From NCBI GenBank assembly GCA_027491785.1, contig JAOZGJ010000101.1, positions 1-64,000 of the forward strand: a stretch of 64,000 bases of DNA. The letters are read 5' to 3'. The position numbers and the translations under genes are program-made. The stretch is from Thermoproteota archaeon. Lineage in GTDB: Archaea > Korarchaeota > Korarchaeia > Korarchaeales > Korarchaeaceae. The notes below the pieces were generated by a model. The model saw only the letters and a program-made list of their open reading frames with translations. It was not told the DNA's origin and searched no databases. This document shows positions 15,697 through 23,021 of the stretch, in pieces. The number at the start of each line of letters is the position of its first letter. Position 1 is the stretch's first letter.

Positions 15697-17115
15697 TTAT
15701 GGAGTTATCATGGGTTTGGTTATGTATTTAACGTCAATAGTGGTCACTTTAGCGGCAAATAGAGCCCATCCAAAGGCTATTGTAAAGATACCGAAGTAGA
15801 AACCTGCAAGGTTATAATCATGATTGAGATGTGCTTGTACTCCTAAGGCAAACGATATGATCTCTACTACCAGCATAAGGAGAAATATATACCTCCCCCA
15901 CTCTAAGGCTAGAGGGTAGTGCCTAACTCTTTTAGCGGGAGGTCTTCTATTTGGTGGGACTGGCTTGGATGTATACCTAGCAGCTGGTATCCCAGTGACT
16001 ATTGCCACGACGGCTCCCACAACTAAAGCATTGATCAAGGGGATCTGCTGTCCTGGTGTGATCATTCCATATATAGTAAAAACAATAAACTCTCCTACCA
16101 TTATAGCCCCATAGACTGTTGCTATTCTCCTGTTCCTTGGATGTCTACTATAAACAGGATCTATCCAAGGCATAAGGACGAATATAAGCAGTAGTATACC
16201 TGGCACGATCAATCCAGCAAATACCGGGTCTACTCCTGTCTTTATGCCTGCATATACGGCCATCAAGTACCACTCGGGCTGACCAACGGGGAGCTGTTTT
16301 GTTGGAAGGAACTTCTTACCTAATTCAGGTGGAAAAACTGCTGCTGTTACTATTAATGCTCCTAGAACCACGAAAATAGCCGAAATCTCTGTGAGGATAT
16401 GGTTCGGGAAGAAGGGTACAGCAGGCTCGGGTTCTGAGCCATCATATGGTGGGGATACGTGATGCTCATGAATCGAGAGGAAGTGAAGTAAAACCAAGAT
16501 AAATATTAAGCCGCCTAACATGACGTGATAGGCCAGATAACGACCGACTATCTCGTCGTATGTACCTGTCCCATATATTAAAACAGCCAGAGGCTTACCA
16601 CCAGGTATACTCGAGACTAAAGTCCTCCCAATTCTAATAGCCTCTCCTGCAATGTGATCCAACCTTAAGGAATAACCAGTTACTCCAGCCAATATGGCTA
16701 ACAGACCAGTTAATATCCCAATTATGTAAGTAAGTTCATGAGGGTTCTTATAGCTCCCTAGAAAGTAGACCCTCAGAAAGTGGAGGATAGCTATGAAGAT
16801 CATTAAGTTCGCACCATAGAAATGCAGGCCCCTTATTATGGATCCGTATGCAACATCGTGGGTTATTCTTACTATACTATCGTAAGCCATGTTAGTTTCT
16901 CCGAAGACTGGAATGTAAAACATGAGTAGTAATAAGCCCGTTAACGCCTGTATTATGAACATTAAGGTTGTGAGACCTCCTAAGCTGTAAACTGGATGAA
17001 GGGAATGTCTCCATACAATAGAAGTAGTGAATTCTTTCATCCCCAGCTTATCAACAAACCAGTCGACAATCCAAGAGAGGCAGCTCTTTTCCTTCTTCTC
17101 CTCTAATTCTTCCAT
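15697..17115 (-). CDS. cytochrome b of a bc1-type complex
   Basis: This 472-residue membrane protein is the di-haem subunit of a quinol-oxidising complex. Haem ligands are His98/His112 and His197/His211, both pairs separated by 13 residues as in bc1 complexes, and the quinol-site PEWY motif is at about 280-283. The b and subunit-IV-like halves are fused, with extra membrane segments at the C-terminus. The ATG at 17115 overlaps the Rieske stop as TAATG and follows AGGGTGG, so the in-frame GTG at 17124 is rejected. No cytochrome c1 gene is nearby. Confidence 0.94.
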   Translation of the reverse strand: MEELEEKKEKSCLSWIVDWFVDKLGMKEFTTSIVWRHSLHPVYSLGGLTTLMFIIQALTGLLLLMFYIPVFGETNMAYDSIVRITHDVAYGSIIRGLHFYGANLMIFIAILHFLRVYFLGSYKNPHELTYIIGILTGLLAILAGVTGYSLRLDHIAGEAIRIGRTLVSSIPGGKPLAVLIYGTGTYDEIVGRYLAYHVMLGGLIFILVLLHFLSIHEHHVSPPYDGSEPEPAVPFFPNHILTEISAIFVVLGALIVTAAVFPPELGKKFLPTKQLPVGQPEWYLMAVYAGIKTGVDPVFAGLIVPGILLLIFVLMPWIDPVYSRHPRNRRIATVYGAIMVGEFIVFTIYGMITPGQQIPLINALVVGAVVAIVTGIPAARYTSKPVPPNRRPPAKRVRHYPLALEWGRYIFLLMLVVEIISFALGVQAHLNHDYNLAGFYFGIFTIAFGWALFAAKVTTIDVKYITKPMITP

Positions 17116-17618
17116 TATTTCCACCCTAATGCATATATATCTCCTTTTTCATCTATTTTGAGCTTTATTTGAGGAAGTGGTTTCTTTGGAGGACCAGCAA
17201 GCACATCTCCAGTAATTTCATCAAATTTACCAGCATGGCAGGGACAATATATATCATCATTAGGTTCCAAGTGGACTATGCATCCCAGATGAGTGCATAC
17301 AGCACTAAAGGCCTTAAATTCCGTACCTGCTTTTTGGGCTAGCTCGGGTCTCAATCTTATCAGTATGGAGGGATGTTGCCCCCTGCTTCCATCGGGATTA
17401 ATGGGCATGAGGAACTGTAACTGAGAATTTGGTTTTAGGTCTTTCTTATTAGCTATTCTCATGGGTAGCTTCTTTTCTTCTCCTCCGCCAACCTTTCCAA
17501 CAACTACTCTTTCAGAAGAAAGGAATTCTACTAAAGGAACACCTGCAGCGGCAGCTGCTAGTGCTACTGAAACAACTAATCCTCCCTTTATGAAATCCCT
17601 TCTAGTAACATCTACCAT
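17115..17618 (-). CDS. Rieske [2Fe-2S] protein, Tat-exported
   Basis: This 167-residue iron-sulfur partner of cytochrome b passes electrons from quinol to an external acceptor. A twin-arginine signal RRDFIKGG at residues 6-13 precedes a membrane anchor, so it is exported folded through Tat. Cluster ligands are Cys108/His110 in CTHLGC and Cys125/His128 in CPCHAG, with Cys113 and Cys127 as the stabilising disulfide. It sits between the small membrane protein and cytochrome b with TAATG overlaps at both ends, so the three are translated together. Confidence 0.95.
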   Translation of the reverse strand: MVDVTRRDFIKGGLVVSVALAAAAAGVPLVEFLSSERVVVGKVGGGEEKKLPMRIANKKDLKPNSQLQFLMPINPDGSRGQHPSILIRLRPELAQKAGTEFKAFSAVCTHLGCIVHLEPNDDIYCPCHAGKFDEITGDVLAGPPKKPLPQIKLKIDEKGDIYALGWK

Positions 17619-17791
17619 TACTCCTCACCCTCTGGGATACCCAAACTCCTAGAGTAACATACGTATATAACGAGTCCTATTATGAACATGGCTGCGAGTC
17701 CCGTAAGAACCCATATCTGTGTTATTGGATTAAAAGTACTTTGGAGATAATGTTGAGCACCAGAAATGATTTTGGAAATTAACTCGATCAT
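17618..17791 (-). CDS. 57-residue single-span membrane protein of the bc complex operon
   Basis: A short gene found by reading upstream of the Rieske gene. It encodes 57 residues opening MIELISKIISGAQHYL, with one membrane segment (about residues 25-47, WVLTGLAAMFIIGLVIYVCY) and an acidic tail GIPEGEE. The ATG at 17791 follows GAGGTGC, and its TAA overlaps the Rieske ATG as TAATG, the same coupling used between Rieske and cytochrome b. A CTTATAAG TATA-like box lies about 35 nt upstream. By position and topology it is likely a small structural subunit of the complex. I know no named homologue. Confidence 0.7.
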   Translation of the reverse strand: MIELISKIISGAQHYLQSTFNPITQIWVLTGLAAMFIIGLVIYVCYSRSLGIPEGEE

Positions 17792-17935
17792 ACAAACGCA
17801 CCTCTAATCTGAGAGACCTCTTATAAGTCTAACCTAAAAATAAATAAAATTTCCGTCGGATAATTGGTTATATTTATCTACATATTAATTAGCTAGAATT
17901 AAATTAATTTTAGTTAATGCGTCTTATGTTAAGAG

Positions 17936-17943
17936 ATATATAT
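17936..17943 (+). promoter_or_regulatory. TATA box of the sdh operon
   Basis: ATATATAT is centred about 25 nt before position 17965, placing the transcript start just before the leader hairpin. The rest of the 228-nt divergent gap is very AT-rich and also carries the promoter of the bc operon. Confidence 0.55.
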
Positions 17944-17973
17944 GGAAAAGGCCTCAGGAACATTTATCTTATT

Positions 17974-18011
17974 GACCTTCTCGGGAGAGAAGGTCCCTTA
18001 AGAAAGGGAGG
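17974..18011 (+). promoter_or_regulatory. sdh leader with two competing hairpins
   Basis: Hairpin 1 pairs GACCTTCTC (17974-17982) with GAGAAGGTC (17987-17995) over a GGGA loop. Hairpin 2 pairs TCCCTT (17994-17999) with AAGGGA (18004-18009), covering most of the ribosome-binding site GGGAGG before the sdhA TTG. They share two bases, so full formation of both is hindered. Regulation by folding or temperature is an inference. Confidence 0.4.
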
Positions 18012-18019
18012 TAATTATT

Positions 18020-19738
18020 TTGGCTGAGGTGATTACCACCGATGTTGTTATTATTGGATCAGGCTTAGCTGGTCTAAGGGCTGCAATAGAAGCTGCTAGA
18101 AGAAGTGAAGGAAAGCTAGAGGTCTCTGTTGTCACGAAAGTTCATGCCATGAGGTCGCATTCCGTTGCTTATGCAGGAGGGACAGCAGGTATGCTCTATC
18201 CCGATGAGGGGGACAGTTTCGATCTACATGCCTACGATACCATAAAGGGAGCTGCGTGGCTTGCTGATCAGGATGCAGTAGAGCTATTTGTTAGGCTCGC
18301 TCCTCAGGAGATATATCAGTTAGATCATTGGGGCATGCCATGGGCCAGAAGGCCTGATGGAAGGATAAATCAGAGGAGGTTTGGAGGACATAGTTTTCCT
18401 AGGGCCTGCTTCGCAGCCGATAAGACTGGCTTATATGCCATGCAGACCCTTTACGATACCTCCTTAAAGTACGATAACATAAAGTTCTACCATGAGTTCT
18501 TTGTTACATCCCTTCTAATAGAGGACGGCGAATTCAGGGGCATCACAGCTATAGAACTTAGAACAGGAGACTTTTACCTATTTAAAGCCAAGGCCGGTGT
18601 TTTAGCTACTGGAGGAGCTGGTAGGTTGTACTCATTCACCACATATTCTCATTCCTCGACTGCTGATGGAATGGCTATGGCCTATAGAGCTGGTTTGCCA
18701 TTGAAGGACCAGGAGTTCTTCCAGTTTCATCCTACTGGCTTAGTACCATCTGGAATATTGATATCAGAGGCTGTTAGAGGAGAGGGAGGTTATCTGCTGA
18801 ATAACAAGGGAGAAAGATTCATGAAGAGATATGCGCCAGAAAGGATGGAGCTTGCACCTAGGGATGTGGTTTCTAAGGCTGAGATGACAGAGATACTAGA
18901 AGGTAGAGGGTTTGAAGGTCCTGGTGGGTTAGATTATGTTTTACTTGATATGAGACATCTTGGTGAGGACAAAATAAATGAAAGGCTTCCTCACATAAGG
19001 GAGACAGCGATCAGATTTGCAGGCGTTGACCCCGTAGAGGAGCCAATGCCGGTGAGACCCGTTGCCCATTACAGCATGGGAGGGGTGCACGCTAACATTT
19101 ATGGTGCTACTCCTGCTAGAGGGCTCTGGGCTGCAGGAGAGGTAGCTTGCATCAGCTTACATGGAGCTAATAGGCTGGGAACGAACTCCTCCATTGATTG
19201 CCTAGTTTACGGCATGTTAACCGGAAGGCAGGCAGCTGAGTATGCCATGAAAAATCATATAAGGGATGTTTCGCCGGAAAAAGTTGCTAATGAGGAGAAG
19301 AGGATCTTTGATCGTATCCTTAAGGGCGCTACAGGTGAGAATCCATATCAGATAAGGAGGGAAATGCAGGACACAATGTCCAAACACGTATATGTATTTA
19401 GAGATGAGAAAGGACTTAAAGAGGCAATTAAAAAGCTTAAAGAGCTGAGAGAGAGATTCGGTGAAGGCCATGTGGCCGATAAAAGTAGGGAGTACAACAC
19501 GAACCTAGTTCACGTCCTTGAGTTAGATGCTATGCTTGAGGTAGCTTATGTAGTTGCCAGAGCTGCCTTAAACAGAACTGAGACCAGGGGAGCCCATACC
19601 AGATTAGATTATCCCAAGAGAGATGATAAGAACTGGCTGAAGCATACCTTGATAGCTAGAGGGCCTGATGGCGAACCACAGTTCAGCTACCTTCCCGTGG
19701 TGATAACTAAGTGGCCTCCCACCGAGAGGAAGTATTGA
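18020..19738 (+). CDS. sdhA: succinate dehydrogenase flavoprotein subunit
   Basis: Oxidises succinate to fumarate (or the reverse) with covalently bound FAD. The 572-residue protein shows GSGLAGLRAA for FAD binding, SHSVAYAGG containing the histidine that normally carries FAD, FHPTGL, the catalytic-region VRGEGG, HYSMGG and LHGANRLGTNS. The TTG start is preceded by GGGAGGTAATT. It leads a four-gene sdhACDB operon with gaps of about 10 nt and is divergent from the bc1-type genes, so electrons from succinate probably enter the quinone pool that the bc complex drains. Confidence 0.97.
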   Translation: MAEVITTDVVIIGSGLAGLRAAIEAARRSEGKLEVSVVTKVHAMRSHSVAYAGGTAGMLYPDEGDSFDLHAYDTIKGAAWLADQDAVELFVRLAPQEIYQLDHWGMPWARRPDGRINQRRFGGHSFPRACFAADKTGLYAMQTLYDTSLKYDNIKFYHEFFVTSLLIEDGEFRGITAIELRTGDFYLFKAKAGVLATGGAGRLYSFTTYSHSSTADGMAMAYRAGLPLKDQEFFQFHPTGLVPSGILISEAVRGEGGYLLNNKGERFMKRYAPERMELAPRDVVSKAEMTEILEGRGFEGPGGLDYVLLDMRHLGEDKINERLPHIRETAIRFAGVDPVEEPMPVRPVAHYSMGGVHANIYGATPARGLWAAGEVACISLHGANRLGTNSSIDCLVYGMLTGRQAAEYAMKNHIRDVSPEKVANEEKRIFDRILKGATGENPYQIRREMQDTMSKHVYVFRDEKGLKEAIKKLKELRERFGEGHVADKSREYNTNLVHVLELDAMLEVAYVVARAALNRTETRGAHTRLDYPKRDDKNWLKHTLIARGPDGEPQFSYLPVVITKWPPTERKY

Positions 19739-19747
19739 GGTGATTAT

Positions 19748-20173
19748 ATGGGGGCTGAAAGGGAGTATGAAGAGTATTACGCTAAGAATATGAGGGGAAT
19801 TTCTGGTTGGTTTAAAGTAAGAGCTTATACGTTGGAAAGATGGCTTTATGCAGCTCATAGGGTAACGGGAGTTCTCATAGTCCTATGGATCATAACCCAC
19901 CTATACTATGTGGGTTGGCATCCCGGTGTATGGTGGGATGCATTGCTCGGTTTGGTGATTACATTCCATGTAGCTAATGGTATCAGGCTCATCCTAGTTG
20001 AGCTAGGACTGGGAATAGGCAAACCATTAAGAGTAAAGAAGCCCTCTCAGAGGCCAGTATCTATAGAGGGAGTACAGAAGTACATTATAGTTGCTTCTCT
20101 CGCGCTCTTCATCATACTTGCCGTAGTCTGGTCGTACTATGCCCTTCTAGTTAAGCCTCTGATGGGAGGGTGA
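19748..20173 (+). CDS. sdhC: succinate dehydrogenase cytochrome b anchor
   Basis: This 141-residue anchor with three membrane segments carries haem and the quinone site of complex II. AAHRVTGVL (His37), His51 in ITHLYYVGW and FHVANGIR (His74, residues 73-80) correspond to the conserved haem and quinone region of the SdhC family. The ATG start follows GAGGTGATT. It lies between the flavoprotein and a second anchor. The tail after residue 120 forms the last span (ASLALFIILAVVWSYY). Confidence 0.9.
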   Translation: MGAEREYEEYYAKNMRGISGWFKVRAYTLERWLYAAHRVTGVLIVLWIITHLYYVGWHPGVWWDALLGLVITFHVANGIRLILVELGLGIGKPLRVKKPSQRPVSIEGVQKYIIVASLALFIILAVVWSYYALLVKPLMGG

Positions 20174-20183
20174 GGTGATATCC

Positions 20184-20504
20184 ATGAGAGAGTCTACGAT
20201 CATGTTTCTTCACTATTTTGCCGCTATAGTGATTATTATAACAGGATTTATCCATTTATTAGCGAATAACGATCCAACAATAGGTCCTTTGATAAAAAAT
20301 AATACAGCTCTTTATGTGGGCAATATGGCGATATTCCTAGCTGCCCTCCTCTACCATGCCCTAAATGGTGTGAGAGTTATATTGATCGAAATGGTACCTA
20401 ACAGGTGTTGGACCAGGTGGATAGGCTGGGGCCTCCTTATAATAGGGATTATAGTATACGCAGCTGGGCTTCAGGTTTTGCTTATGGCTCTCGGCTTAGT
20501 ATGA
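20184..20504 (+). CDS. sdhD: succinate dehydrogenase second membrane anchor
   Basis: The second anchor has 106 residues and three membrane segments. Conserved histidines are His10, His24 and His58, the last in YHALNGVR, a motif nearly identical to FHVANGIR of the preceding subunit, so the two anchors appear to be homologous. The ATG at 20184 is preferred because the GTG at 20175 belongs to the GAGGTGAT ribosome-binding site. Together the two anchors supply enough His residues for one or two b haems. Confidence 0.85.
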   Translation: MRESTIMFLHYFAAIVIIITGFIHLLANNDPTIGPLIKNNTALYVGNMAIFLAALLYHALNGVRVILIEMVPNRCWTRWIGWGLLIIGIIVYAAGLQVLLMALGLV

Positions 20505-20514
20505 GGTGATAAAG

Positions 20515-21384
20515 ATGGCGGAAGCTAAAGAATTTGTTCTTCCTCCAGAGGTAATAGAAGAAACTATAAAGGCTTCAAAGGAATTATGGAAGCCTATAGG
20601 GAAGGTAAAATTCAGGATATATCGCTATAATCCTAAGGAAGATTATGCTCCTCACTGGGAAGAATATGATGTTGAGGTTTCGAAGGGGACTACTGTCCTA
20701 GATGCTCTCCTCTTCATAAAGGGTGAGATAGATTCTACGGTTAGCTTTAGATATTCTTGCAGGATGGGACTATGCGGTTCTTGTGCCATGATGATAAATG
20801 GGAAGCAGATGCTCGCTTGCCAGACTAGAGTCGTCGACGTAGTGGGAGAGAAAGGTGTTGTGGAGTTAAGACCTCTAGATAACTTTCCTGTAGAGAGAGA
20901 TCTGGCTGCTGACTTCACCAAGTTCTTTGAGAAGCATAAGGCAGTAAAGCCTTACATAATAAGGAGAGATGAAGTTGAACTAAATTACCCAACTGGGCCT
21001 TATAAGCAGCCTCCTGATGAATACGCGAAATTCTACCAATTTACAGATTGTATTAAATGTGGCGCATGTCTATCAGCCTGTCCTACAGCTGCTACCGATT
21101 ATGAATACCTAGGACCTCAAGCTCTAGCTCAGGCTTACAGGTACAGCATAGACAACAGGGATGAAGGGTTCAATGAGAGGTTAGCTGTAATAGATACGGC
21201 GCATGGATGTTGGCGTTGTCATTTCGCTGCTTCATGCTCGGATGTATGTCCCAGAGGGGTTGATCCTGCTCAGGGAATACAGCTACTTAAGGGCCTCATA
21301 ATAAAGAAGAAGCTAGGCTACAAGATGCATAGACCAGCTGAAGCTTTACCTGCTAAGGTTAAGCCTAAGGAGAAGGAAGAGTAA
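20515..21384 (+). CDS. sdhB: succinate dehydrogenase iron-sulfur subunit
   Basis: This 289-residue protein wires electrons from the flavoprotein to the membrane. A plant-type [2Fe-2S] site (CRMGLCGSC with a later Cys in MLAC) lies in the N-terminal half. A [4Fe-4S] site CIKCGACLSACP and a third cluster site CWRCHFAASCSDVCP lie in the C-terminal half, consistent with complex II. The N-terminal extension of about 30 residues and the Lys/Glu-rich tail are longer than in bacteria. ATG 20515 follows GAGGTGAT; the GTG at 20506 is part of that site. Last gene of the operon. Confidence 0.95.
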   Translation: MAEAKEFVLPPEVIEETIKASKELWKPIGKVKFRIYRYNPKEDYAPHWEEYDVEVSKGTTVLDALLFIKGEIDSTVSFRYSCRMGLCGSCAMMINGKQMLACQTRVVDVVGEKGVVELRPLDNFPVERDLAADFTKFFEKHKAVKPYIIRRDEVELNYPTGPYKQPPDEYAKFYQFTDCIKCGACLSACPTAATDYEYLGPQALAQAYRYSIDNRDEGFNERLAVIDTAHGCWRCHFAASCSDVCPRGVDPAQGIQLLKGLIIKKKLGYKMHRPAEALPAKVKPKEKEE

Positions 21385-21434
21385 CCCTCCTCTCTCATAC
21401 ATTTCATTTTTACTCTTTATAGCATAGTTACTCC

Positions 21435-21441
21435 TTATAAA
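21435..21441 (+). promoter_or_regulatory. TATA box of the C/D guide RNA
   Basis: TTATAAA is centred 25 nt upstream of the first stem base of the guide RNA at 21463, the standard archaeal spacing, supporting an independent transcription unit. Confidence 0.55.
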
Positions 21442-21462
21442 TTGGTTCTTCTCTGTTAATTT

Positions 21463-21518
21463 GGGAGATGAGGAAGACTAAGAGCTGATTAATGAAGATT
21501 TTGCCGAGTCCTGATCCC
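21463..21518 (+). ncRNA. C/D box 2'-O-methylation guide RNA
   Basis: All parts of an archaeal C/D RNA are present in order: terminal stem GGGA, box C variant ATGAGGA (21468-21474), 10-nt guide AGACTAAGAG, box D' CTGA (21485-21488), 3-nt spacer, box C' ATGAAGA (21492-21498), 12-nt guide TTTTGCCGAGTC, box D CTGA (21511-21514) and closing TCCC. A TATA box lies 25 nt upstream. The D guide is complementary to GACTCGGCAAAA, which resembles the domain IV region of 23S rRNA (ACTAGGCAAAAT in E. coli). By the D+5 rule the methylated base would be the C of GACTC. The remaining 145 nt up to ogg show nothing clear. Confidence 0.8.
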
Positions 21519-21664
21519 TTATAATGTTTTTATCCTAGAAATGGAGTCCTGAGACATTGGATGGGATATATAGGATGAGAAAGGACGGAATTATGGTAAA
21601 ATGTTAAAGTAGTACAGGGTATGCCCTAGACTTGCTTAGATTAAAAATTAGAACGGTGATAAGG

Positions 21665-22300
21665 TTGAATAAAATCAGCGATATAGTAATGGAAGTAAAA
21701 AAATTAAAAGAAAGTAGTATAGCGAAGATAGTAAAAGAGAGGATAAAGGAGTTCGAGGAAATTGGTAAAGGTAGTAATGAGGAGATATTTAAGGAGTTAG
21801 CTTTCTGTCTGCTAACTGCAAATTACAGTGCTGAAGGTGGAATGAAAATACAAAGATTATTGGATGAAGGTTTAATAACACTTCCTGAAGAGGAACTAGA
21901 AAGGAGATTAAGGGATCTGGGACATCGTTTTCCCAAGACCAGAGCCAAATACATAGTTAATGCTAGGAAGCTTATTCCAAGGCTTAAGGATATTTTAGGA
22001 AGCTTAAATGATGAAAAAGCTTTAAGGGAATGGCTTGTAAAGAACGTTAAAGGATTGGGATACAAAGAAGCAAGCCACTTCCTTAGAAATGTAGGATTCA
22101 AAAATCTAGCCATAGTAGATTTTCATATTGTGGATTTACTGGTTAGATATGGCCTGATAGAGAAGCCAAAAAGCATGACTAAAAGGAGATATATGGAGAT
22201 AGAGGACCTGTTAGAGCAGATAGCGCGGGAAACGGAGCTAAGTCTCGCGGAGCTCGACCTATACCTTTGGTACATGGAAACAGGAAAGATTCTTAAATAG
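21665..22300 (+). CDS. ogg: 8-oxoguanine DNA glycosylase/AP lyase (Ogg2-like)
   Basis: Removes 8-oxoguanine and cleaves the resulting abasic site. The 211-residue protein resembles the short archaeal Ogg2 group: a helix-hairpin-helix NVKGLGYKEASHFLRNVG with the catalytic lysine in GYKEA, followed by the conserved Asp in VDFHIVDLL. It lacks the eukaryotic-type N-terminal domain. The TTG at 21665 follows GGTGATAAGG; in-frame codons upstream to 21632 lack such a signal. Transcribed in the same direction as queT, 25 nt away. Confidence 0.88.
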   Translation: MNKISDIVMEVKKLKESSIAKIVKERIKEFEEIGKGSNEEIFKELAFCLLTANYSAEGGMKIQRLLDEGLITLPEEELERRLRDLGHRFPKTRAKYIVNARKLIPRLKDILGSLNDEKALREWLVKNVKGLGYKEASHFLRNVGFKNLAIVDFHIVDLLVRYGLIEKPKSMTKRRYMEIEDLLEQIARETELSLAELDLYLWYMETGKILK

Positions 22301-22325
22301 GAATTAGAGGACTCTAGGAGGACCT

Positions 22326-22793
22326 ATGAAGACTAACTTGAGTCAGGAAATAGCTTCCTTATCCGTCATAGCTGCCGCTTATGCAGTTTTGACACTTGTC
22401 CTAGCGCCTATATCTTTCTATGCCATACAAGTCAGGATTGCTGATGCCTTGCTTGCATTATCTGTGGCTATGGGACCTCCAGCTATCTTAGGGACAACCT
22501 TGGGCTGCTTCATTGCAAATATGCTTGGTCCCTTTGGGATAATGGATGCATTAGGCGGGTCCTTAGCAAATCTAGTGGCCACTACGATAGCATGGAAGCT
22601 TAGAAAGAGACCTTACCTAGCCTTGGCCCAGCTCCCAATAACAGTCTCCCTAATAGTCTCCATGTATTTGAATCAGCTTTTGAACCTTCCATTCCTAGAG
22701 ATGTTCCTCTATATTCTTATAGGATCCATAATATCCATCGATGTGATAGGATTAGCTCTTCTTAAGGCCTACCAAAAGCTATACCATACCTAG
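22326..22793 (+). CDS. queT: QueT-type transporter
   Basis: This 155-residue integral membrane protein with five or six membrane segments resembles the QueT family of ECF substrate-binding components for queuosine precursors. The family pattern is seen in YAIQVRIADALLAL and GCFIANMLGPFGIMDALGGSLANL. In archaea a 7-deazaguanine precursor could feed archaeosine synthesis; that is an inference. No energy-coupling ATPases are encoded nearby. The ATG at 22326 follows AGGAGG. Confidence 0.82.
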   Translation: MKTNLSQEIASLSVIAAAYAVLTLVLAPISFYAIQVRIADALLALSVAMGPPAILGTTLGCFIANMLGPFGIMDALGGSLANLVATTIAWKLRKRPYLALAQLPITVSLIVSMYLNQLLNLPFLEMFLYILIGSIISIDVIGLALLKAYQKLYHT

Positions 22794-22862
22794 GGTTCGT
22801 TAATAGGCTTATTTTTACTTTGATTTTTTCGATAGTAAATGAAATGATATTTCTCTGGGAGT

Positions 22863-22911
22863 TATATTAACATAAGATCGACAAGCTCATGTTAATATAT
22901 TTTTTATTTAT
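22863..22911 (+). terminator. hairpin with T-tract downstream of queT
   Basis: TATATTAACAT (22863-22873) and ATGTTAATATA (22889-22899) are a perfect 11-bp inverted repeat with a 15-nt loop, followed by TTTTTTATTTATTTT. Located 70 nt after the queT stop and 120 nt before the HMG-CoA synthase gene, it best fits a terminator; an operator role is also possible. Further downstream a CTATAAAC box near 22970 may serve the next operon. Confidence 0.5.
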
Positions 22912-23021
22912 TTTCTCTCCGTAACATAATGATTTTTAATGTATCAAGGAGGTAGAGGTTGGTAAAATCTATAAACGCCGATTAGATCAGCTATACCCAT
23001 CAATTCTAACAGGGTGATTAT

